Source: DATDPY01 sp964395765 | GTDB taxonomy: Bacteria; Bacteroidota; Bacteroidia; Cytophagales; Cyclobacteriaceae | DNA: 23,894 nt | Assembly (NCBI GenBank): GCA_964395765.1 | Contig: CAYNCU010000037.1 | Location: forward strand, 1 to 23,894 | Reading direction: 5' to 3' | In this document: one piece after another, positions 1 through 7,912 of the stretch | Numbering within the stretch: position 1 is the first letter of the stretch | Layout: every line of letters starts with the position of its first letter | Position numbers and translations under genes: made by a program | Notes under the pieces: model-generated | The model's database searches: none | What the model was told of the DNA's origin: nothing | What the model saw: only the letters and a program-made list of their open reading frames with translations

Positions 1-3000
1 CGGACCGCTTTCCATCGAAGACGGACGGTCTGCATTAATGTAAAAACCGTTTCAGGAATAGAACCAAATCGGTCATTTAATTCGGTCTTGAATTGATTTA
101 ATTCTTCTTCGTTTTTAATACTATCCAGCCGGCCATAGAGATTTAATCTTTCGCTGATATTCGTCACGTAGTTTTCAGGGATCAGCATTTCGATATCGGT
201 TTCAATAACGCAATCCTGGGTTAAGAGTTCTGCTTTTTTGGAAAGATCCACTTCAAAAAGATCCCGGTATTCATTTTCCTTTAATTCATTAATAGCTTCA
301 TCCAGGATCTGGTGATAGGTATCAAAACCGAGATCATTTATAAATCCGCTTTGTTCTGCGCCGAGCAAATTACCGGACCCGCGGATGTCAAGGTCGCGCA
401 TGGCCACTTTAAAGCCGTCACCCAACTCGGAAAATTCTTCCAGGGTGATCAGCCGTTTCCTTGCTTCCGAACTTAAATGACTGACCGGAGGAGTCAGAAG
501 AAAACAGTAAGCTTTTTTATTGGTCCTGCCGACCCGTCCCCTCATCTGATGAAGGTCGGAAAGTCCGAAAGTATGGGCCCGATTGATAACAATCGTATTA
601 GCGTTGGGGATATCAAGACCGGATTCGATAATATTGGTAGATACCAGGACATCGGATTGTCCTTCAATAAATTTCAACATTATTCTTTCCAGCTTATCGC
701 CTTTCATCTGTCCGTGCGCAACGGATACCCTTGCATCCGGCACGAGTTTAATGATGATATTGGCAACTTCCTCGATATCTGTAATCCGGTTATGCACGAA
801 AAATACCTGTCCTCCCCTGCGAAGTTCAAAACGAATGGCATCCCTGATCAATGCTTCATTGAAAGTATGGATTTCGGTTGTTACAGGCTGCCTGTTTGGG
901 GGTGGTGTAGCGATTATACTAAGATCCCTGGCGCCAAGTAAGGAGAACTGGAGTGTTCTCGGGATTGGAGTTGCCGTCAGTGTAAGCGTATCAACATTGA
1001 TCTTAAGCTGTTTTAGTTTTTCTTTCATACTGACACCGAATTTTTGTTCCTCATCGACAATAAGTAATCCCAGGTTCTTGAATTTGATTTTTTTGTTAGT
1101 CAACCGGTGTGTTCCGATAATGATGTCAGTTTTTCCCCGGAGTAGGTTATCGGCTATTGTTTTAAGTGAGGAAGCCGATCGAAAACGGCTTAGATATTCT
1201 ATGTTGACCGGAAATTCCAATAATCTTTCTTTAAAAGTCCGGAAGTGTTGAAAGGCAAGGATAGTAGTGGGAACAAGAACGGCCACCTGTTTGGAATCGC
1301 ATACAGCCTTAAAAGCAGCGCGAATAGCAATTTCTGTTTTTCCAAATCCTACATCTCCGCAAATGAGCCGATCCATCGGAAAAGATTTTTCCATATCCTT
1401 TTTCACCACAGAAGTAGTGGTCGCCTGGTCCGGGGTGTCCTCATACATAAAGGAAGATTCAAGTTCAGCCTGTAAAAATCCATCCTTGCTGAATGCAAAT
1501 CCCGGTGAGGTTTTTCTCTTCGCATATAATTTAATGAGGTCTTCGGCAATATCCTTTACTTTTTTCTTTACGGATCTTTTCTTTTGTTCCCAGTCACCGC
1601 TTCCCAGTTTGTTCATGACCGGAGGTTTACCCTCCTTTCCCGTGTATTTGGCGATTTTATGAAGGGATTGGACATTAACATATAAAAGATCATCGTCTTT
1701 ATAAATTATACGAAGTGCCTCCTGCTGTTTTCCATCCACCTGAATTTTATCAAGGCCTACGAACCTTCCAATTCCATAATCGATATGGGTAATATAATCG
1801 CCGGGTTGCAATGTCTTTAATTCCCGGAGTGTAAGCGCTTTTGATTTCGTAAAAAATGGTTTGCTCTTGTAATGATGATAGCGATCGAAGATCTGGTGAT
1901 CCGTAAATAAAACTACCTTAAGCTGATGGTCAATAAAGCCGGAACGAAATGCCGCTCTCACCGCTTCGAATTTAATATCCGGATTAATCTCACTGAAGAT
2001 GGAATACAACCGTTCGAGCTGGTTTTCGGATTCTGAAGAAATATAGCACCGGTATTCTTTTAAATGGTATTCAAGCAATTTTTCACCCAGCATTCCGAAA
2101 TTTTTATTAAACGAGGGCTGGGAGCCTGAAGAAAAAGTAATCAATTCGGCATCCTTAAAAAAGGACCGGTTCCCCAATTCGATGATTGAAAAAGTTTTAA
2201 GAATATTTTCAAAGGATTCCGGAGATTCATAAATTTTTCCTGGTTCCATTACTATCTTCGTTTTCCCTCCTAAATTCAACAGGTTGTTATATTCCTCCGA
2301 AATCTTCTCGAAATATTTACCAATTACTTCGGTGGTAGACCGAAAATCCTTTATCCAGACAGCTGTATCATCCGGTAAAAAAGAAAGAAAGGACTCCCTG
2401 GTTTCATCCTGAAGATTGGACTGAATATTGGGAATGAGATGAATTTCATCCAATGTTTTTACTGAAAGCTGTGTTTCCGGGTCGAAGGTTCTTATGCTAT
2501 CCAGTGTATTACCGGAAAGTTCAATACGGTAAGGATATTCATTCGCATAAGAAAATATGTCTATGATCCCGCCACGAATGCTGAACTGGCCTGCCTCAAA
2601 AACAAAATCCGTCTTATCAAAATTGTAATGCTGAAGCTGATCCACCAGGTTATCAATGGCAACAGATTCACCTTTTGTGAGACTTAAGGTATTTCTGGTG
2701 AGGGAGCGTTTATTAATGACTTTTTCGGTGAGTGCTTCAGGGTAGGTAACGATTATTTCACCTTTTAAATTTTTATGATTTATGCGGTTAAGAATTTCAG
2801 CTCGCGTAAGGACATTGGCATTTTCAATTTCATGAAACTCATAAGGTCTTTTATAAGAACCGGGGAACAGATGGATATCCCTGCCCGGGAAAAAATATTC
2901 AAGATCATTAACGAAATAAGATGCTTCTTCCTTATCCCGGGTGATAATCAGGAAATTCTGGTTATACTGTTCATAAACCGCTGCAATCAGTACCGCGTCT

Positions 3001-3116
3001 AAGCTTCCGTAAATTCCTTTTAAATGAAGCCTTGCAGCTTTCGATCGGATTCTTTCGGAAACAGTACGGATAATACTGTCAGTTGTATACAGATGTAGAA
3101 AGTCACGCGGATTCAA
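1..3116 (-). CDS. mfd: Transcription-repair coupling factor Mfd (C-terminus beyond window)
   Basis: Mfd is a DNA translocase that pushes stalled RNA polymerase off damaged DNA and recruits the UvrABC excision machinery. Reading the minus strand gives about 1038 continuous codons without a net frameshift. Visible in order: a UvrB-like N-terminal region, a CarD-like RNA-polymerase-interacting domain near residue 435 (DYITHIDYGIGRFVGL), Walker A GDVGFGKTEIA near 587, the DEEQ box near 685, LTATPIPRTL near 715, and the helicase RGRVGR motif near 860. The open frame runs off the window at base 1 after RLRWKAV, so roughly the last 70–80 residues of a typical 1110-residue protein are missing here. 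The start is TTG at 3116: an in-frame TAA lies two codons upstream and there is no early Met. The TerB-like gene lies 183 bases upstream on the same strand. Family identification is certain; the start is inferred. Confidence 0.96.
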   Translation of the reverse strand, partial: MNPRDFLHLYTTDSIIRTVSERIRSKAARLHLKGIYGSLDAVLIAAVYEQYNQNFLIITRDKEEASYFVNDLEYFFPGRDIHLFPGSYKRPYEFHEIENANVLTRAEILNRINHKNLKGEIIVTYPEALTEKVINKRSLTRNTLSLTKGESVAIDNLVDQLQHYNFDKTDFVFEAGQFSIRGGIIDIFSYANEYPYRIELSGNTLDSIRTFDPETQLSVKTLDEIHLIPNIQSNLQDETRESFLSFLPDDTAVWIKDFRSTTEVIGKYFEKISEEYNNLLNLGGKTKIVMEPGKIYESPESFENILKTFSIIELGNRSFFKDAELITFSSGSQPSFNKNFGMLGEKLLEYHLKEYRCYISSESENQLERLYSIFSEINPDIKFEAVRAAFRSGFIDHQLKVVLFTDHQIFDRYHHYKSKPFFTKSKALTLRELKTLQPGDYITHIDYGIGRFVGLDKIQVDGKQQEALRIIYKDDDLLYVNVQSLHKIAKYTGKEGKPPVMNKLGSGDWEQKKRSVKKKVKDIAEDLIKLYAKRKTSPGFAFSKDGFLQAELESSFMYEDTPDQATTTSVVKKDMEKSFPMDRLICGDVGFGKTEIAIRAAFKAVCDSKQVAVLVPTTILAFQHFRTFKERLLEFPVNIEYLSRFRSASSLKTIADNLLRGKTDIIIGTHRLTNKKIKFKNLGLLIVDEEQKFGVSMKEKLKQLKINVDTLTLTATPIPRTLQFSLLGARDLSIIATPPPNRQPVTTEIHTFNEALIRDAIRFELRRGGQVFFVHNRITDIEEVANIIIKLVPDARVSVAHGQMKGDKLERIMLKFIEGQSDVLVSTNIIESGLDIPNANTIVINRAHTFGLSDLHQMRGRVGRTNKKAYCFLLTPPVSHLSSEARKRLITLEEFSELGDGFKVAMRDLDIRGSGNLLGAEQSGFINDLGFDTYHQILDEAINELKENEYRDLFEVDLSKKAELLTQDCVIETDIEMLIPENYVTNISERLNLYGRLDSIKNEEELNQFKTELNDRFGSIPETVFTLMQTVRLRWKAV

Positions 3117-3299
3117 TATACATTATCTTATAACCGCAAAATTACTTACATAATTATAATGATGCGCCACCTGGAAATTTTCATTCTGCCAAAATTCTTG
3201 TCAGATTGCTTGATAAAGAATAAAAGAACCTGGTTTAAAAGGCGGTTAGGTCAGGAAGGACGCCAGATGAAAACGAAAGATATGAAAAAATCAGCTCAA

Positions 3300-3713
3300 C
3301 TAATTCTTATAATATTTGTAAAAGACCTTTTCAATTTCTTCAATGGCAATGATATGCCTGGGTGTTTCTACCGCAAGTTCAAGGATTTCCCGGATAGCTT
3401 CTGGTTTCAAATTCATTTTAATTCCAAGATCCATACAAAAATCCATTTCACTTTCTGAAATAATCCTGTCAATTCCCATTAATAGAATGATCCTGTGATA
3501 CTGCATTATGAGCTGGTACATATTATGGGGAGGAGTAAAAACGATATCATCGTTTTTTATACGGATTTTATCAAGGTCCTCCCTGCTGACGCCAAGCCTG
3601 TCGGCAACAGAATTGATAAAATGAATCTCATTTAATGACTCCTGCCCGTCTACCCTCGATAATTTAATCAAATCATTGAGGTGGCTTATTTTTTCCTGGT
3701 ACAGATCGTCCAT
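3300..3713 (-). CDS. Small TerB-like helical protein
   Basis: A 137-residue soluble protein with no signal peptide or membrane segment. It is predicted mostly helical, and the N-terminal part (HLNDLIKLSRVDGQESLNEIHFI, then RLGVSREDLDKI) has the pattern of TerB-fold proteins: a helix, a short acidic D-G-x-x-x-x-E turn that could bind metal, then a 'LG' helix. A second similar half follows (MGIDRIISESEMDFCMDLGIKMNLKPEAI), with an I-D-x-x-I-S-E turn. TerB was named for tellurite resistance, but small stand-alone TerB-like proteins are common in Bacteroidota and mostly uncharacterised. It precedes mfd on the same strand with a 183-base spacer, so co-transcription is possible but not shown. The start is ATG at 3713. 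The fold call is from motif pattern only; the function is unknown. Confidence 0.75.
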   Translation of the reverse strand: MDDLYQEKISHLNDLIKLSRVDGQESLNEIHFINSVADRLGVSREDLDKIRIKNDDIVFTPPHNMYQLIMQYHRIILLMGIDRIISESEMDFCMDLGIKMNLKPEAIREILELAVETPRHIIAIEEIEKVFYKYYKN

Positions 3714-3838
3714 AACTGATATAAATTTACGTATACACTAAATAAAATCAGGGAAGCCGGGGAAAATTATTAAGAAATTATGAAGTTATAAATTGATTAT
3801 GAATATATTTTTACCTCCATGAAATTGAATGAGTGAAA

Positions 3839-4828
3839 ATGGAAGGAAAGTCATATGATGTTATAGTCGTGGGCGGGGGCCCCGTGGGGCTCGCCTGTGC
3901 CATAGAGGTTACCAAAACTGACTTAAAAGCCGTGGTGCTCGAAAAAGGTTCGTTGACTGAATCGATTCGGAGGTATCCTCACCAAATGACATTTTTTTCC
4001 ACGGCAGATAATATTGCTATCGGGGATGTACCGTTTACCATCAATAAGCCCAAGGCGACAAGGGAAGAAGCGCTGAATTATTATCGTAAAGTGGTTGAAG
4101 TTTGGAAAATACCGGTTAAACTGTATGACCGGGTTACTTCAGTAACTAAAAAAAATGACCAATTCATAGTCACAACGGAAAGTGGGGAGATATATCAATC
4201 TAAATTCTGTATACTATCCACCGGTTATTTCGATATTCCTCGAAAACTGAATATCCGTGGAGAGGATCTTGAGCATGTAAGTCATTATTATGATGAACCT
4301 TATCGTTATGCCCATAAAAAGGTAATTATTGCCGGAGGAGGCAATTCAGCTATAGAAACAGCGCTTGATTTATTTCGTCATGGAGTTGACGTTACCCTGG
4401 TAATAAGAAACGATTCCCTAAAACCAACTGCTAAATACTGGTTATTGCCGGATATTACCAATCGAATAAAAAGTGGTGATATTAAGGCATTATTCAATCA
4501 TGAACTTAAATCCATTGAAAAAGGAAAAGTTAAAGTAAAAGATAAGGCAAATGATAAAAGCTATACTATCGAAGCGGATTTCGTGCTGATATTAACCGGA
4601 TATTTACCGGACCTTGCCTTTCTAAAAGACTGCGGGATCCAGATTGATCAGCATTCATCTTCTCCCAGCTATAACACCAACAGCTATGAAACCAATATTG
4701 AAAATTTATATGTTGCGGGAACAGTAATTGCGGGTATCCATACAGAAAAAGTATTCATTGAAAACGGCCGCGAGCACGCCCAACTGATTGCGTCCGATAT
4801 ACAGAAAAAATCAAAGAAAGTTTTTTAA
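3839..4828 (+). CDS. ypdA: YpdA-type FAD/NAD(P)H disulfide reductase (putative bacillithiol disulfide reductase)
   Basis: YpdA (Bdr) uses NADPH and FAD and is proposed to reduce oxidised bacillithiol in the cytoplasm. The protein of about 329 residues has an N-terminal FAD-binding loop (VIVVGGGPVGLACAIE), the family signature HQMTFFSTADNIAIGDVPF, a second nucleotide-binding loop (IIAGGGNSAIETALDL), TGYLPDLAFLKDCGI, and a C-terminal NIENLYVAGTVIAG. As I recall it, this order closely follows Staphylococcus aureus YpdA. One difference: the GGGPCGL of S. aureus, whose Cys14 is considered important, reads GGGPVGL here. A GTG six bases upstream (3833) is in frame, but ATG at 3839 is preferred. The 3' end overlaps the convergent lipoprotein gene by 18 bases, which leaves no room for a terminator. 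The family is secure; bacillithiol as substrate is inferred, since no biosynthesis genes are in view. Confidence 0.88.
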   Translation: MEGKSYDVIVVGGGPVGLACAIEVTKTDLKAVVLEKGSLTESIRRYPHQMTFFSTADNIAIGDVPFTINKPKATREEALNYYRKVVEVWKIPVKLYDRVTSVTKKNDQFIVTTESGEIYQSKFCILSTGYFDIPRKLNIRGEDLEHVSHYYDEPYRYAHKKVIIAGGGNSAIETALDLFRHGVDVTLVIRNDSLKPTAKYWLLPDITNRIKSGDIKALFNHELKSIEKGKVKVKDKANDKSYTIEADFVLILTGYLPDLAFLKDCGIQIDQHSSSPSYNTNSYETNIENLYVAGTVIAGIHTEKVFIENGREHAQLIASDIQKKSKKVF

Positions 4829-5281
4829 GCGGAGAGATATTTCCTTGTTTACCGGGACTTTGATTTTCATACTGAATGCCTTCACCCTGATATTCCCTTT
4901 ATATTTTAATTGAATTCCGTTGCCTAGCAATAAACCGACTGCATTCTTTTTTAAAAAATTCTCAACCTGATTATGATTTAATTTAACAACAAGGGGTATT
5001 GAAAATTCCTTTTCCGGTGTAAGGGTCAGATTGTATTCATTATTAATCCTGGTGAATAACTGGTCATTTATAAAAACGTCAATATCGGCGCTCCTGAGAA
5101 CTATCTTTGATTTATTGGGATTATAAAATAAACCGTTTCCGGTAATGGTTATTAAAGTATCTATTGTATCGACGGAAAGGTCCGTAATATTTTTAAATTC
5201 AGGAGCCTGAATTTTTGAACAGGCGTTGAAAATCAATAGTAAAAATATTACATAAAATGCTCTTCGTTTCATAAATCGCAT
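4811..5281 (-). CDS. LEA14-like (WHy/LEA_2) exported lipoprotein
   Basis: A small exported protein of about 156 residues. The N-terminus (MRFMKRRAFYVIFLLLIFNAC) is a charged start, a hydrophobic stretch and a Cys, so a lipoprotein signal is likely, although the residues before the Cys are a weak lipobox. The mature part matches the LEA_2/WHy pattern: an ITGNGLFYNPNKSKIVL strand with the typical N-P-N, then DIDVFINDQLF, then a long amphipathic strand region. These domains are seen in small periplasmic or outer-membrane lipoproteins of Bacteroidota with no clear biochemical role. ATG at 5281 begins two bases after the stop of the WG-repeat gene, so the two are probably translationally coupled; ATG at 5272 (MKRR) is the alternative, and an upstream in-frame ATG at 5299 would overlap the previous gene. 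The 3' end overlaps ypdA by 18 bases in convergent orientation. Confidence 0.8.
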   Translation of the reverse strand: MRFMKRRAFYVIFLLLIFNACSKIQAPEFKNITDLSVDTIDTLITITGNGLFYNPNKSKIVLRSADIDVFINDQLFTRINNEYNLTLTPEKEFSIPLVVKLNHNQVENFLKKNAVGLLLGNGIQLKYKGNIRVKAFSMKIKVPVNKEISLRLKNFL

Positions 5282-5283
5282 AA

Positions 5284-7503
5284 CTATAATGTATGCCATT
5301 CAGCCGCTATACAGCCCCATAATTGATGCAGGGCCCGATTATATTTGAGATTGTCATAAATAACGGGAATAAGGGTCTCACCCGAATCGGAAACCAAACC
5401 ATATTTATTATTTCTAATGGCAATAAACGTACCGTTTTGTACCAGTTCAAGTTTATCAAATCTGGGTATTATTGAAAGATTTCCGCTATTGTTCATAAAG
5501 CCGTAAAGGCCATCTTTCTTACATAAGAAACCGATATTTCCAACAGGTGTTATATCATCGTAATCCATTTCCAGGACAGTTTTCCCCGATTGGTCGATTA
5601 CACCGTATTTGTTGCCTTTAGCAACAATAATCAATTTATTACTATGATTTTCTACGCGGTCATAAAAGGGCTGAATGATAAGTTGTTCTGCTTTGTTCAC
5701 AAATCCCCACTGGCCCAGCAATTTAACAGATACAATTCCGTTTAAAAAATCTCCCGCGTCTTCATACCGGTTAGCAATTCTTAATTTTCCATCGTTGTCA
5801 ATAAAGCCGTAGTCATGGTCAATGATCACTTTAAAAAACCCTTCTGAATAGGAAATAATAGTGTCGAGGTCAGCAATATTACTAAAGAGGATCCTGCCCT
5901 TTTTATTCAAGGCGCCCCAGCCGTTTGGATTCCGATAAATAAAAATCGAATCGCCGGATAAGGCATCAATATGGTAACAAACAGGATAAAGAATTCTTTT
6001 AAAATGGGAATCCAATAATCCGTAAAAATTGGAGGAATCCCTGTCCAGATAAAAATCAGCAAAAGGTTTTACGATATCATCTGAATGATATATTGTGTCA
6101 CCAAGAATGTTAATGACCGTACTTCCCCTGTAATCGCTTACGATAATTCTTTGATCCGGTAACAGATCGATCTGGTATTTACCGGGATAAACAAGCCAGT
6201 TATTCTTCCAAAGCAGGCCGGATTCATTATGAAAGTTTACTTTGAGCAATCCATTGACATAATCCTGTATGGAATCGTAAATACAATTGATTTTTTCGGT
6301 ACCGTCGCCATACACGATTCCCCAATAACCTTTTCTTCGTGTAAGAAGATAAGCCTTACTGGCTGGAAAAAACTTTTCAAAAGGCCCGTAATTAATTATT
6401 TCGCCCCAGTGATTTCCAATTATCCAGCCGGCATCAGCCCCTTCTTTTTTCTTCAGTAAGACGTACCCCGGATAGCTGATTATAGAATCATAAATAAATG
6501 GATACAATTGCATTCCTGTTGAATCGATCAAGCCGTATTTACTTCTTTCTTTTGCAATTATTTCATTATTGATAAACTGTTCCCGATGGAGGTTATTATA
6601 AGACCTTGAAATATTGTATGATGAATCGATAAAATTCAGCGCTTTGTTGGCAAAACTGATGAGTTTGTTTTGGCGCAGTACAATAATACTGTCGCAATGG
6701 ATCCTTAAGGAATCATTATTATTATCAATCAAGCGCCATTCGTTGAAAGGAAGGTAAGTAAGCCTACCATTATCATCAATCTTAATCCGTTTATTTTCCG
6801 GGGGAAGAACAACCTTCCCGGAAGCATCAATAACACCCAGCTTGCCATATCGCTTTATCGTGGCGTAACCATGAACAAATGATCCGATCGAATCAATGGC
6901 ATATTTGGTTATTAAATTCCCATTGCCATTATAGATCAGTATATTATCCGAATTATCCGACAAAGCGAAAAGGTTATGACCGATACAGGAACAATTTTTA
7001 TAATTAACAGGGATGGTAATTTTTCCTTTGCTGTTGATTACTCCGTATTTTACCTCTGTGTATTTCCTGGTACCCGCAATAAAATAATCATCTGCCATCT
7101 GAAGGAAATTATATATAAAGCCGGAAATGCTTTTACCGTCATAATCGACCAGGCCCAGCACATAAGATAAATTATACTGATCGGGAATCCCTGCAATACA
7201 TACTTCATTACCGGCGGGGATCAGTGATAAGAAGGTTGAAGATGTGAGTTTTTCATTTTTCAGGTTCAGGATGCCCCATTTGCCGTTTTCTTTATACCCG
7301 ATTCGTTCATGATAAACCGTCGCCTTTCCGGATGACCAGCCAAGGTCATCGTATGAGGGAGGAATAATCATTTTTCCGTTCAGATCCAGCAAGCCTTTCT
7401 TATTATTTTTTTCAATTACGGTATACTTTGGAGCTGTATCGCGCGCCGGAATGAAGGAAAGGAAAATTCCCGTAAGCAATAATATGATAAGAAAGTTTTT
7501 CAA
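5284..7503 (-). CDS. Exported WG-repeat protein
   Basis: A 739-residue protein with an N-terminal signal peptide (KNFLIILLLTGIFLSFIPA) and then roughly 15 or more WG (KWG) repeats filling the rest. Each unit is about 22–45 residues and resembles KYGVINSKGKITIPVNY, QWGFVNKAEQLIIQPFY, KYGVIDQSGKTVLEMDY or KYGLVSDSGETLIPVIY. WG repeats are thought to form a beta-structured array and are common in exported proteins of Bacteroidota; no enzyme activity is known for them. No catalytic domain or C-terminal sorting signal is obvious. The only start that keeps the signal peptide is TTG at 7503, because no Met occurs in frame upstream and the next one is well inside the first repeat. It is the first gene of a two-gene unit with the LEA14-like lipoprotein, whose ATG lies two bases after this stop codon. 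A Bacteroidota-type -7 box lies at 7517–7524. Confidence 0.88.
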   Translation of the reverse strand: MKNFLIILLLTGIFLSFIPARDTAPKYTVIEKNNKKGLLDLNGKMIIPPSYDDLGWSSGKATVYHERIGYKENGKWGILNLKNEKLTSSTFLSLIPAGNEVCIAGIPDQYNLSYVLGLVDYDGKSISGFIYNFLQMADDYFIAGTRKYTEVKYGVINSKGKITIPVNYKNCSCIGHNLFALSDNSDNILIYNGNGNLITKYAIDSIGSFVHGYATIKRYGKLGVIDASGKVVLPPENKRIKIDDNGRLTYLPFNEWRLIDNNNDSLRIHCDSIIVLRQNKLISFANKALNFIDSSYNISRSYNNLHREQFINNEIIAKERSKYGLIDSTGMQLYPFIYDSIISYPGYVLLKKKEGADAGWIIGNHWGEIINYGPFEKFFPASKAYLLTRRKGYWGIVYGDGTEKINCIYDSIQDYVNGLLKVNFHNESGLLWKNNWLVYPGKYQIDLLPDQRIIVSDYRGSTVINILGDTIYHSDDIVKPFADFYLDRDSSNFYGLLDSHFKRILYPVCYHIDALSGDSIFIYRNPNGWGALNKKGRILFSNIADLDTIISYSEGFFKVIIDHDYGFIDNDGKLRIANRYEDAGDFLNGIVSVKLLGQWGFVNKAEQLIIQPFYDRVENHSNKLIIVAKGNKYGVIDQSGKTVLEMDYDDITPVGNIGFLCKKDGLYGFMNNSGNLSIIPRFDKLELVQNGTFIAIRNNKYGLVSDSGETLIPVIYDNLKYNRALHQLWGCIAAEWHTL

Positions 7504-7516
7504 AATTTTACGGCCA

Positions 7517-7524
7517 CAAAGGTA
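7517..7524 (-). promoter_or_regulatory. Putative -7 box upstream of the WG-repeat gene
   Basis: On the minus strand this reads TACCTTTG, a full match to the Bacteroidota -7 consensus TAnnTTTG. It ends 13 bases before the TTG start, so the leader would be very short. No clear TTTG -33 box is present at the usual distance; the region there is AT-rich. The site is a single short motif, so it is tentative. Confidence 0.4.
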
Positions 7525-7696
7525 TCCAATAAATCAATTTAAATCGAAGGAATAAAGAAAGGTAACGTATTAATCATAATTCGTATTTCGTTATAATAAT
7601 CGGGTAAAACGCAATGAGCAGAAAATCAATTATTTCAATTTCATATATAACTTTTTAACGAGCTAAATCGTATCTAGAATAGATGAAAGTGCAGTC

Positions 7697-7912
7697 ATGG
7701 ATAAATTTAAAATTAATTTCGTTTGCAACAAGGAGCCCGATAATACATTAAGGATTTCGGGATTCAAGATTGGTGAGGTTTATTCGGGAAGAAGTTTCAA
7801 CGGATTATTTGAGATCTCACCCCGGTGGGGCAGTGACGATCCGACCAGGATATTGACAAAAAAAACATTCAGTGAATTTTTTGAAATTATTGAAAAGGAC
7901 CTTATTCCTTAA
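7697..7912 (+). CDS. Small hypothetical protein, 71 residues
   Basis: The function is not recognised. The frame begins with ATG at 7697 and encodes a soluble 71-residue protein with no signal peptide. The composition looks coding: balanced charged and aromatic residues, and the pattern GFKIGEVYSGRSFNGLFEIS followed by KKTFSEFFEII. A 'GEVYxG … FEIS … F..FFE' layout resembles small SH3-like beta-barrel proteins found in many genomes and phages (GxxYxV … Y…F), but this is only a resemblance. The last 11 bases overlap the end of the convergent murF-alr gene. No convincing promoter is seen; a near match (TAACTTTT, around 7650) is weak. Confidence 0.55.
   Translation: MDKFKINFVCNKEPDNTLRISGFKIGEVYSGRSFNGLFEISPRWGSDDPTRILTKKTFSEFFEIIEKDLIP

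Noticed and set aside
477..1662. Long open frames on the plus strand opposite mfd (one of 222 codons at 583–1251).
   Set aside because: They lie wholly within the Mfd reading frame, which has continuous family motifs. The plus-strand translations have no recognisable domain, and long antisense frames are expected opposite conserved coding sequence.
3241..3264. GGCG…CGCC inverted repeat between mfd and the TerB-like gene, with TTTT on the minus strand.
   Set aside because: Only a four-base stem with a 16-base loop; too weak for a terminator call.
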